64,000 bases of DNA from Carettochelys insculpta. Taxonomy: Eukaryota > Chordata > Testudines > Carettochelyidae. The notes under the pieces are model-generated. The model did no database searches. It was not told the DNA's origin and was given only the letters and a program-made list of their open reading frames with translations. A program made the translations under genes and the position numbers. This document shows positions 56,116-64,000 of this stretch, piece by piece (position 1 is the stretch's first letter; the number at the start of each line of letters is the position of its first letter). The DNA lies in assembly GCF_033958435.1 (NCBI RefSeq), contig NC_134139.1, forward strand, positions 207,497,501 to 207,561,500, written 5' to 3'.

Positions 56116-56948
56116 TACCGGCACCATGAGCACACAGGGCTTCTGGCTGCAGTCTGCCTGAAAGCTGCAGTGCTCCCTGGCAGATGGGGAGTTACTCCCT
56201 GGTCTGACAGCTCCAAAGTCTCTTACAAAATCTCTTACACCCCTTTCAGAGACCACCTGAACACCCGGCAGGGAGCAGCCGGCTGCTCTTCATGCCCAGA
56301 AGGGCTGAGGCCTGGGGAGCTGCAAATGCCCAGGACTGCTCAGGATCAAGCCCTGGCTCTGTTGGGGAGGGTGCATTTTAGGGATGTGGCCTGGGCTTTC
56401 CCAGGATTTGTTAAGTGATGAAATTAGCAAGCTGTCAATTGTAAGCAATTCCCGCCCCAGTTTCTCCAAGCTAGGAGGTGTCAGGCCTGCTGTCTGGACC
56501 ACACAGAGTAAGGATAATTCTAGCCTGTCCCCCTTAAATTGCTCCAGTTCTGCAGCCTTGCTGGACGCTCCCTGCTAGCCAGCTGCCATGCCCCACCCCA
56601 GAAGTGGCTGCATTTCAAGGGTGTTCTCGGTGTGCAGTCCTTGGGGTCAGAGGAAACAGCTGCAGCTGCCTGCACGTTGGGGAGAGTGAATGGGAGAACT
56701 CTCACTGACTTCTTGGGGGGCCAGGGGGGTTCACCCAACATGCCCCTTACTGGCTGTACATTGTAGTGAGATTTGGGAGTTAAGCCCCAGAGCAGCCGTT
56801 CGTGCTGAGGGGTTGGAGACTGGCCCTGCCGGCTGTGCTGTCCTGGTCCACCTGCACCCCAGTGGCTGCGTTATCACTGATGGAACTGTCCCCCATCGTC
56901 CCACGGCCCTTGCCGGCTAAGCTGAGCTCACTGCGTTGCCGCTCCCAG
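56116..56948. other. Intron, one short repeat
   Basis: The CCCCAGAAGTGGCTGCATTT repeat is at 56595-56614. The rest is unassigned up to the acceptor before 56949. Confidence 0.45.
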
Positions 56949-57035
56949 GTCCGAAGAGGACGACATGTATTATCACAGCGAGGACGAACTCCTGGGCGAG
57001 GCAGACACCCTGAGCCAGGGCTCCCTCAACACGAG
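56949..57035 (+). CDS. OTOF: Otoferlin-type ferlin, coding exon 4 of 4 seen here (acidic linker, possible cassette)
   Basis: This is an 87-bp exon between …ccgctcccag and gtatcg. It enters and leaves in phase 2, so it could be included or skipped without shifting the frame. After completing an Arg codon it reads SEEDDMYYHSEDELLGEAD and then TLSQGSLNTR. The phase fits the end of the 51649-51860 exon exactly, and the frame is open throughout. The sequence is acidic and Ser-rich and lies where the C2A-C2B linker is expected. It does not obviously match the mammalian linker as I know it, although the tail recalls a DSVSLASVT-type segment. The assignment rests on splice signals, phase, position and composition. 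A TGTGC pentanucleotide repeat starts about 38 bp past the donor. Confidence 0.7.
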
Positions 57036-57070
57036 GTATCGGGCCAGGCCGGGCCTGTGCCGTCAGCTTG

Positions 57071-57108
57071 CAGTGTGCTGTGCTGTGCTGTGCTGTGCTG
57101 TGTGCTGA
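57071..57108. repeat. TGTGC pentanucleotide microsatellite
   Basis: About six tandem TGTGC (CTGTG) units, beginning roughly 38 bp downstream of the exon ending at 57035. Confidence 0.9.
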
Positions 57109-58081
57109 CCCTAAACCTGGGGCTTCCCCAGTCGCCTGCCCCCCCAGCATCCAGCCCCAGCTGCAGAGATGCTGTGGGTGGAGCCATTTGTTCTGTCGGG
57201 AGTGCAGAGGATGGGGGGGTATCGAGAGCAGGGGTCTCCGGAGCTGTAGATCCTTCCACCCTCCCGGCAATGCTCCCAGAGCAGCCAGGTCAGGAGCGAC
57301 AGAAGCTCTTCTCAGCTGATGGCTGTGGGGTGGCTCGTGTGAAAGAGCTGAAGGGCTCAGCCTGGCTCTTGATGGAGACTCCAGCTCTCTAGCCACCTCC
57401 ACCAGTGTCTCCTTCATGGGCAGCCCAGCAAAGAGCCAAGGGCTGTGTGAGTTGCAGGCCTGAACTCCCCATCCCTGCTGAATCAGCAACGGTGCACAGA
57501 GGCCTCACAGCATGGAGGCAGCCTCCCCCGCACCAGGCCTCTGGATAAAGGGCTGCGCTTTCCAGAGCATATTCCCTCTGGGAGCACATGGGTCTGAGCC
57601 TAACAGGACTACCAGGCACAGTCCAGTTTGTCTGTGGGAACCTGCCTGGACAGGGCCTCCTCTTCCATCCCAGCTGGGAGACAGTCGAAGCACCAGCTCT
57701 ATCCAGTGCTGATGTAATGCCGACAGGTGGAACCGAGCCTGAGACCTCTGGAGCTCAGTGCATGCAGGGGGTCAGCACAGGGCAAATGTATCTCCCTGTT
57801 CCAAATATCCCAGGAGCCGGGAAGGAGACGGCAGCTGCTGGGGCTCTGCAGGAGCCCCGGGGAGGCGGCAAAGAGCAAAGGTCCTCCGGAGACCCAGAGA
57901 AGCCGCAGCCACCAGGGGTGCCCTGGAGCCCCAGGGAAGCCACGGCTGCCAGCCCCCCTGGGAGCCCTGGGGAATCAGCAGCCCCCAGTGCTCCCCCTGC
58001 TTCACGGAGGCCCTGGGAAGTGACTCCCACCAGCAGCTGGGCCTGCACAGCTGCTAGCGGAAAAGGTGTGTGTGTAGAGGG
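57109..58081. other. Intron, GC-rich, no recognised gene
   Basis: 57830-58030 is made of repeated GGAGCCCCGGGGA / GGAGCCCTGGGGA-like words and yields Pro-rich frames on both strands. It resembles the GC-rich body at 30960-31300. Confidence 0.4.
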
Positions 58082-58186
58082 GCAAATACAGGACAATTCA
58101 TCCCTTTAAAAAATAAGGCTGGATGCCTTTCTGGCATCCCCAGTACAGGATCGTCCCGCCCAATACGGGACCAATGGTCACCTTAG
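58082..58186 (-). repeat. GGTGACCA…GTCCCGTATTGGG repeat end
   Basis: Reverse orientation of the motif at 29120-29180: …CGTCCCGCCCAATACGGGAC and CAATGGTCACC. Together with the GC-rich part upstream it may be one element. Confidence 0.4.
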
Positions 58187-58979
58187 ATCAGCAACCTTTC
58201 TTGCATGGTGTGATGGAGTGGGGGATACCTGTGTGTGTGTGTGAGTGGCTCACAGAGGGTGTGGGTCTGCTGCTGAGGGTAACCTTGACGACCAGGTGAC
58301 ACCTTTGTACTGGAGACAAAGGAGGAGGTGGAGCCTGAGGGGCTTGAATTGGAACTGGGAGTTGGAAAGCAGCTGGTCTGGGCTGGGAGAGAGCGAGACC
58401 AAGGAGGGGGCAAGGCCCCAGCTCTGGGGTCCCCTTGGGGCCTCCTCTCCCCAACAAGGATTTAACTGCTTGCACTAACTCCTCTGTACAACGCTGTGTC
58501 CTGTCGGCTAATAAACGTGCTGTTCTCCTGCTAAGTAAGAGTCTCTCCTGCCTGCAGATGGGGTGCAGAGCTTGGGGGACCCCAAACCCCATCACACATG
58601 GTTCCCACCAATGGCAGGGTGGCCTAGTGGCTAGGCCCCCTTGCTGGGGCCTGGGGTGTGAGTCTTCAGCCCCCACCCAGAGGCTAACGGATAAGTTTGG
58701 GGCATGGCCCCAAGAATCTAGTTTCCCCTCTGGTGGGACGGGCATCCCTGGGGGCTTGCCACTTTGTGCTTCGGGGCAGGCCCCGAAGCTCTGTCCTCCA
58801 GCAGTCAACCGGGCGGCAGCTCTGTCTCTAGCCTGGCTCGCCTCAGAGCCAGCTCCTACCTCACAAGAGCTGAAAGGTGTGAAACTTGCAAGATGAGCCC
58901 TCACCTTGGCAGGACAAAGGCAGCCCACCAGGGGAAGCATCATGCCTGCGCTGTGACACTCTGTCCCTGTGCAAAGCTG
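58187..58979. other. Intron, no recognised feature
   Basis: A short TG run (58218-58238) is the only simple feature. Confidence 0.45.
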
Positions 58980-59172
58980 AAAATAGGAATAAGGAGCTTT
59001 CAGAGACCAGGGGTGGGGAGGGGGGCCCTTTCAAAAGGCTCCTCTATACACAGGCAGAGCACGATTCAAAAGTGGCACTTCTGAATCACTACAGCTGGCT
59101 TTATGCTAATGAGGTGCTGCATATTCTAACACTGCCTCATCATTGGCCAAACTGTCTCGTTAGCATGACACA
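58980..59172. mobile_element. TTCGAA-type palindromic element, one arm, diverged
   Basis: AGGAATAAGGAGCTTTCAGA, then GGGGCCCTTTCAAAAGGCTC, GCTTTATGCTAATGAGGTGC and TGCATATTCTAA follow the order of the right arm of 62976-63411 but have lost most TTCGAA sites. Confidence 0.55.
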
Positions 59173-59318
59173 ACAGACCTAGGTTGCCAGCCCTAGGGAT
59201 AGAACCTGTGCACACAGGGTCTAAAGCCCTGCCCTCTACCACATGAACCAAAGGCCAGCTGGCTTGCAGCTGAGGCTGTAGAGCAGAGACTTCACCCACC
59301 CCAGAAGAGGTCTCAGCG
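59173..59318 (-). mobile_element. Possible tRNA-derived SINE inserted in the palindromic element
   Basis: In reverse it reads TTTGGTTCATGTGGTAGAGG (A-box-like), then ACAGGTTCTATCCCTAGG (B-box-like). It separates the arm at 58980-59172 from a terminus at 59319-59376. The assignment is tentative. Confidence 0.35.
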
Positions 59319-59376
59319 CCTCTGGGTACTACATTAGCATCCCCCTTTCAGAAGGCGGGGGCTAGTACAGACGTAG
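59319..59376. mobile_element. Terminus of the palindromic TTCGAA-type element
   Basis: ATTAGCATCCCCCTTTCAGA, then CAGACGTAGCC: the right end shared by the elements at 32408, 60145 and 62976. Confidence 0.5.
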
Positions 59377-60144
59377 CCATGTGACGTTATCTAGGCTGCT
59401 GCTTTCAGAAGCTTTACTAACGAGAGAAAATGTAACGTTTGAAAGTAAACGTCTTGGAAGAACTTCTGACTGGAATAATATTCTATCCCAGGCTGAACTG
59501 CGACCAGAAATAAAAGTGTATCCAGAAGAGTTTTGTCCAGGCAAAAAATGGAGTTTCCATTCATATTCTTTCAATAGGACTGGATGAACTGTATGGAATT
59601 TGTTCAGCTGCAATTCTTGCAACGTTATAGTAGCTGCCAAATAAGTTGTGAGTCCCTGGCTGTGTCTACACTGGCAAGTTCCTTACGCGGAGATCTGGCA
59701 GCTTCCATCTTGGAGCCATGTCCTGAAGTTGGTTCCCAAAGAATTTCCTTTTGGAGCCCAGTTTATATAGTAAAACTTGTGCCCTGTTTAGCTCCACCTT
59801 AACCAATTACTCCACGAAAATTTTACAAACCAACCCCCACCTATTGTCACAGAATTCCCTGGCCAGTCAGTCCCTGGCGTCTTCACTGATTTACACCAAG
59901 TGAAACTGCTTGTGCATCAGACGGACACAGTTACAAACCGGACAGAGGTCAGACAGACAAACAATAGCAAAGTGAGAGCCATAATCAGAGGAGGAGGTTC
60001 CACAAACCCAGTTTCCAATGAGAAGTTTCTTGCTGTCCGACTACGTTTTCCTTCCCACAGGCACTCCTGAGGGCTGTTTCTTTGGCTGTGGGCCATTAGG
60101 ACAGGGGCTTCTTCTTAGCAGCCTGATATGACGTTATTTTAATG
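59377..60144. other. Intron; AT-rich unassigned block
   Basis: 59380-59640 is AT-rich with a 92-codon minus frame that I do not recognise. GGCTGTGTCTACACTGGCAA at 59657 resembles a TTCGAA-family left terminus without a matching partner nearby. Confidence 0.35.
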
Positions 60145-60534
60145 GGCTGTGGCCACACTTGGCCAAAAGTTCTAAAGGGCCATGCTAATGGCCGAATCGG
60201 AGGATACTAATGAGGCGCTGAAATGAATATTCAGTGCCTCATTAGCATGCCACCAGCCGTGGCACCTCGAAAGGGCCGCGTTTCCCTCCCGTGCAGCTCG
60301 GCTATACGGGGGCCCTTTCCGAAAGGCCCCCGCACATTTCCAAATCCCCTTATTCCTATCAGGACCCCCCTGTGCAGACGAGCTGCGCGTGAGCGAAACG
60401 CGGCACTTCCGAGGCGCCGTGGCCGGCAGCATGCTAATGAGGTGCTGAATATTCATTCCAGCGCCTCATTAGTAGTCTCCCATTCGGCCATTAGCATGGC
60501 CGCTTCAAAGTTTTCCCCTAGCGCGGACGTAGCC
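60145..60534. mobile_element. Palindromic TTCGAA-type element, older copy
   Basis: The left end GGCTGTGGCCACACTTGGCC pairs with the right end GCGCGGACGTAGCC. Mirrored internal blocks include CTAATGAGGCGCTGAAATGA / GAATATTCATTCCAGCGCCTC and GGGGGCCCTTTCCGAAAGGC. The TTCGAA sites are mostly mutated to TTCCGA or TTCAAA. Arms are roughly 80% complementary. A clear target duplication was not found. Confidence 0.68.
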
Positions 60535-60606
60535 TGACAGCCCTTTATACCACACTCGTCACCCCGGGACCTGAAGCGCCTCCCAGTGGTGCACTAAGCC
60601 ACGTGA

Positions 60607-60833
60607 CTTTTTTCGTTCTTTCGAAAGAATCCTTTTCGAAAAGAGGTTATGCAAATGAAGCACGAGCTATGTAAATCAGCGCCGCATTTGCATTTTCGAT
60701 TTCCCTCGTTTGCATGCCCCTTTCGAAGGAGGAATGCAGGGGCCGACCCCGCCGGCCAGCGTAGCAGCGTTAGGTCGGAGTAGCGCTTCCAGAGTCATTT
60801 CTTTCAAAATAGGGCTGCTGCGTGGATGTAGCC
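60607..60833. mobile_element. TTCGAA-type element fragment
   Basis: TTCGTTCTTTCGAAAGAATC, then TTTTCGAAAAGAGGTTATGC, then TTTCGAAGGAGGAATGCAGG, ending CGTGGATGTAGCC. The right terminus is shared with the other copies. The left part is missing. Confidence 0.6.
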
Positions 60834-61409
60834 AGAAAGCCTATGAAACAGGGTACTACAGCACTGATCACTTCGATCGGCTTTCTGCACTAGGTGGCAC
60901 TGTGAGCTCTTGTCTCCAGAACACTGGTACTTTTGTTACGATTCCTTCCGCCCAGCTAGCGCCCACAGCCAGGGATTCTGTAGCTAGCAGGGGGTGCAGG
61001 AGCATGAAGAGGTTCTTCCCGTCCTCTCCAGCCAGGCCAAGCACCCCACTAGGATCAGGGGATCCAGAACAGGGACAAGGCACTGGGCTGTTTCTCTCTG
61101 GTGGCAAGACACAGAGGGAGGGGCAGGCTGAGGGGACTTTAAGGCACCTTTGCACCCCAGATGCTGAGCCTGGAGAGCCCCTGGACTGCTCGAACACATG
61201 GCAGCCCTGCCCATTTGCTGGGGGCTACTCTGCAGCGGTGCTCAAGCTTCCCAGCTTCCCAACCATCCTTAAAGAGGAGGCTGGAGGTGAGCAGGGGGAG
61301 GGGAGTGTGGCACCCTCATGCTGCTCCGGACTGGCTGTTGCACCTCCTTTTGGCCACTGGAGCAAAGAAACCCTAGTGGAGGCCCTGGGCTCCTGGATTA
61401 TATTCACCT
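60834..61409. other. Intron, no recognised feature
   Basis: No gene or repeat that I can support. Confidence 0.45.
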
Positions 61410-61522
61410 GTTGTGTTGGGCAAATCATTGCCTTGACCCGTGCCTCAGTTTCCCCATCTGTCACGCGATGCCATGCGTGCAGAGCACTGTGAGCGCCAGT
61501 GGTGAAAAGCACCAAGTATTGT
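61410..61522 (+). mobile_element. MIR-type SINE 3' part
   Basis: GGGCAAATCATTGCCTTGAC, then CGTGCCTCAGTTTCCCCATC, then GAAAAGCACCAAGTATTG: MIR core and tail. Confidence 0.68.
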
Positions 61523-62040
61523 CTTAAAGACATCAGCGCCACCACCGGATTGGTCTCTTTCCGCCATTGTTTTCTCTTCTGAGGGGTTTCCTACAGGGCC
61601 GTTGCCGGTCGGTGGCTTGGGAGGCTGTGAGCCAGAGGGAGGCAGGGGTAGGAAGAGAAGGACCCTCTGAGTCAGAGGGAGGAAAGCCAAAATCCCCACC
61701 AGCCGAAGAGAAGTAACCTCCTCAGTCTGAGCAGCTCTGTGCCAATCTGGCTCCTCACCCCGTGTCTTTTTTTGATCCACCTTGGTTGTACCCCTGCAAA
61801 CGCCAGGCCCCCATCCCAGAAACACTCATGAATTTAACTGCAAGCCCCTGGTCTTGCTGGGGTCAGCAGGGCTGGCTCAGGTGCTGCCAGGGAAGCAGGT
61901 GCATGAAAGTTTTCGGTTTGCAAACTCCGCTGGTGTGGTGGTTTGATTTGCAGTGGTTGTGTTGCGCCGGGAGGAGCTAAGTGTGCTTTTAGCTCCTGAA
62001 CAATAATAACAAATCTCCCCGAAGACCAGGATCCCACAAC
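61523..62040. other. Intron, no recognised feature
   Basis: No gene or repeat that I can support. Confidence 0.45.
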
Positions 62041-62227
62041 CAGCATTCCCACTAATTTTTTTCCATCCCTGTGTGGAATAAATTTTGTGATATGCACTGC
62101 TGCATGTCCAATGTGCACCGCTAATAGAAACACATACGGCCGGCTTTCAGCACTCTGTTTATCAGCTGGATGGCATCTGAATCTCTCCTACGCAGCCACC
62201 CAAGGGTGCAGCTTACAGGCAACGCTG
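62041..62227 (+). mobile_element. hAT-type miniature element
   Basis: CAGCATTCCCACTAATTTTT at the start and CAGCTTACAGGCAACGCTG at the end. Flanking octamers CCCACAAC and CCCACAGT agree at 6 of 8 positions, a worn 8-bp target duplication. Confidence 0.82.
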
Positions 62228-62975
62228 CCCACAGTGGTTTTTTCAAGCCAGGCAGGCTGTAGCCAGACCTTCTAACGAGCCACTCCTTCTTGTTGGGCTT
62301 GCGACCCGTGTCCAGCTGTCATTGCCATTTGGCATGCGTTTTACCCAGAATACACAGCACAGCTGGGTGCAAAGCTCTGGGAAGAGGCAGAAAGGTTTTT
62401 TGTGGGGCGGGAGTTGCAAGGAGTTCTTTCCCTGTCTCTGGGCAGTGCTCATGGGCCTTTCACTGCCAAATGCATCTGCCCCCGATGGCCCTTAACAAGT
62501 AATGATTGTAACACAGAGGCTCCCCGCGACTGACTCTTTTTCACTGTATTTTTATACCTCTGCAATGCCCCAGCCTGGGAGAAGATGCCGAAGAGGAGCA
62601 TTCTGGGTAAATACCTGTGTGGGAGAAGGAATGAGCAGACCTTGTGACAAAGTTGTTCTTATTCCTGGGCCTCTGGTCTCACTTCAGGGCCCAGTTGCCC
62701 TCACTGGGGTGAGGGGTGGTCTAAGGGGAACCCAGCCCCCACCCACTCATGCCGGGTTCCAGCCCAGGGACCCCTATGCGGCTGCTGGTGGGAAGGGCTG
62801 ACTCCCTTAGGCCTTGGAGCAACATCTCTTGTCCCTGGGCCACTTCTCCCGACGATTCCCCCTGGGACCTTCTCAGGCTGCAGCTGTAACGAGCCCCCCT
62901 CTCCATCTGCTGCAGCTCCTCACTCCCCCTCTGCGGTTCCTGCTCCTTTCCAACCTGCTTTCTGTCACTGCTCTG
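62228..62975. other. Intron, no recognised feature
   Basis: No gene or repeat that I can support. Confidence 0.45.
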
Positions 62976-63411
62976 GGCTGTGTCTACACGTGCCCCAAAC
63001 TTCGAAATGGCCATGCAAATGGCCATTTCGAAGTTTACTAATGAAGCGCTGAAATGCATATTCAGCGCTTCATTAGCATGCGGGCGGCAGCGGCGCTTCG
63101 AAATTGACGAGCCTTGCCGCTGCGCGGCGCGTCCAGACGGGGCTCCTTTTCGAAAGGGCCCCGCCTACTTCGAAGTCCCCTTATTCCCATGAGCTCATGG
63201 GAATAAGGGGACTTCGAAGAAGGTGGCGTCCTTTCGAAAAGGAGCCCCGTCTGGACGCGCCGCGCAGCGGCAAGGCTCGTCAATTTCGAAGCGCAGCTGC
63301 CGCCCGCATGCTAATGAAGCGCTGCATATGCATTTCAGCGCTTCATTAGTAAACTTCGAAATGGCCATTTGCATGGCCATTTCGAAGTTTGGGGCACATG
63401 TAGACGTAGCC
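62976..63411. mobile_element. 436-bp near-perfect palindromic TTCGAA element, CTG target duplication
   Basis: Two 218-bp arms meet at CATGAG/CTCATG (centre between 63193 and 63194) with about nine mismatches in all, roughly 96% complementarity. Each arm carries several TTCGAA sites, CTAATGAAGCGCTGAAATGC-type blocks and a CpG-rich part (GCGGCGCGTCCAGACGGGGC). The ends GGCTGTGTCTACACGTG and CATGTAGACGTAGCC are flanked by CTG (62973-62975, 63412-63414). It encodes no protein; frames through it are mirror artefacts. Confidence 0.85.
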
Positions 63412-64000
63412 CTGGTCTCCTTGCTTCTCACACCCCTCCACACCCTTGCCCCTGTGAAGGGCTTTTAAAGGCTTCTTATTAGGCCCGCCTTGGAGTCAGC
63501 TGGTCCCAGTTAGCCTGAGCCATCTGCTGCCCAGCTGCCTGTGATCACCCTGCTGGTGCTCCGCAGGCCTTTCCGCTTGCTTGGGCTCCCTCTGAGGGGG
63601 CCCTCCACCCTGGCCCTGCCACAGCTGTCAGACTGGCTGGCCTATCTCCCCCGGGCAGCATCCCAGCAGGACAGGGAGCAACCGTGTCAAAGCCCTCTCT
63701 CTCCTTAGTTAAGGCCAAGACAAAATGTAAGAGCAGGGAGGGTTGTGGACCAGCCCCAAACAAGCGCCCTGAAAACATAACCTGATCACTGCTTTCCGTT
63801 AAAAATGCATGAGTGGGCACCGGTCTCTATAGCCCAACGCAATCTGGTCGCAGTGAATTATTGATGCATTCCTCTCTTTTGCTTTGCTGATGGTGCCACA
63901 CTGTGACCAGCTGCTTAGACCAGCATTAATTAGCTCAGTGCAGGCCTGAAAACAGGAATTTTGGGGAGTGACGGATGCTAAATTTTCCTAAAGGTGGATC
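63412..64000. other. Intron, no recognised feature
   Basis: No gene, exon or repeat that I can support. Confidence 0.45.

Noticed and set aside
62975..63412. Terminal inverted repeat starting GGG with a Harbinger-type TWA duplication
   Set aside because: The flanks are not TWA. Shifting the border to GGCT gives CTG on both sides, which also fits the CAG-flanked copy at 32408.
62980..63468. Four mirror-image frames of 70-82 codons
   Set aside because: They are the same peptide read from both arms of the palindrome at 62976-63411.

Overview
This window looks like nuclear DNA of a reptile, most likely a hidden-necked turtle (Cryptodira). The evidence is many CR1 LINE 3' ends, two tRNA-derived SINEs whose 3' tails copy the CR1 end (the tortoise Pol III SINE design), MIR-type SINE fragments, RTE-like LINEs with trinucleotide tails, and several short inverted-repeat DNA transposon families. 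I see no rRNA, CRISPR or bacterial-style operon. The species call is inference from repeat content.

One protein-coding gene is supported. Four exons on the + strand (20479-20567, 48713-48812, 51649-51860, 56949-57035) have consensus AG/GT splice borders and compatible phases (0 to 2, 2 to 0, 0 to 2, 2 to 2). They encode part of the N-terminal C2A domain and the following linker of an otoferlin-type ferlin (OTOF, or a close reptilian paralogue). Introns are about 28.1, 2.8 and 5.1 kb, and the last runs off the window. I could not find the first exons upstream of 20479 or the C2B exons downstream of 57035.

Region by region: 1-20 kb is non-coding, with a TA-flanked pogo/Tigger-like transposon, a SINE, CR1 and RTE fragments, a GC-rich minisatellite, a probable solo LTR, two Penelope-like palindromes carrying hammerhead-ribozyme-like cores, and hAT-type miniature elements. 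20-48 kb is a giant intron holding an RTE LINE with an RT palm fragment, a MIR split by CR1, a 1.8-kb CTAT-based satellite, another LINE, and a three-level nested insertion at 45.4-47.3 kb. 48-57 kb carries the other three exons among CR1 and GC-rich repeats. 57-64 kb is intron with a family of palindromic TTCGAA-rich elements, including a 436-bp near-perfect palindrome.

Almost all other open frames are chance frames in GC-rich DNA or decayed transposon reading frames. The observations most worth checking are the hammerhead-bearing palindromes, the TTCGAA palindromes with apparent 3-bp C(A/T)G target duplications, the hAT family anchored by a perfect 8-bp target duplication, the nested insertion, and the linker exon at 56949-57035, which does not resemble the mammalian otoferlin linker as I know it.
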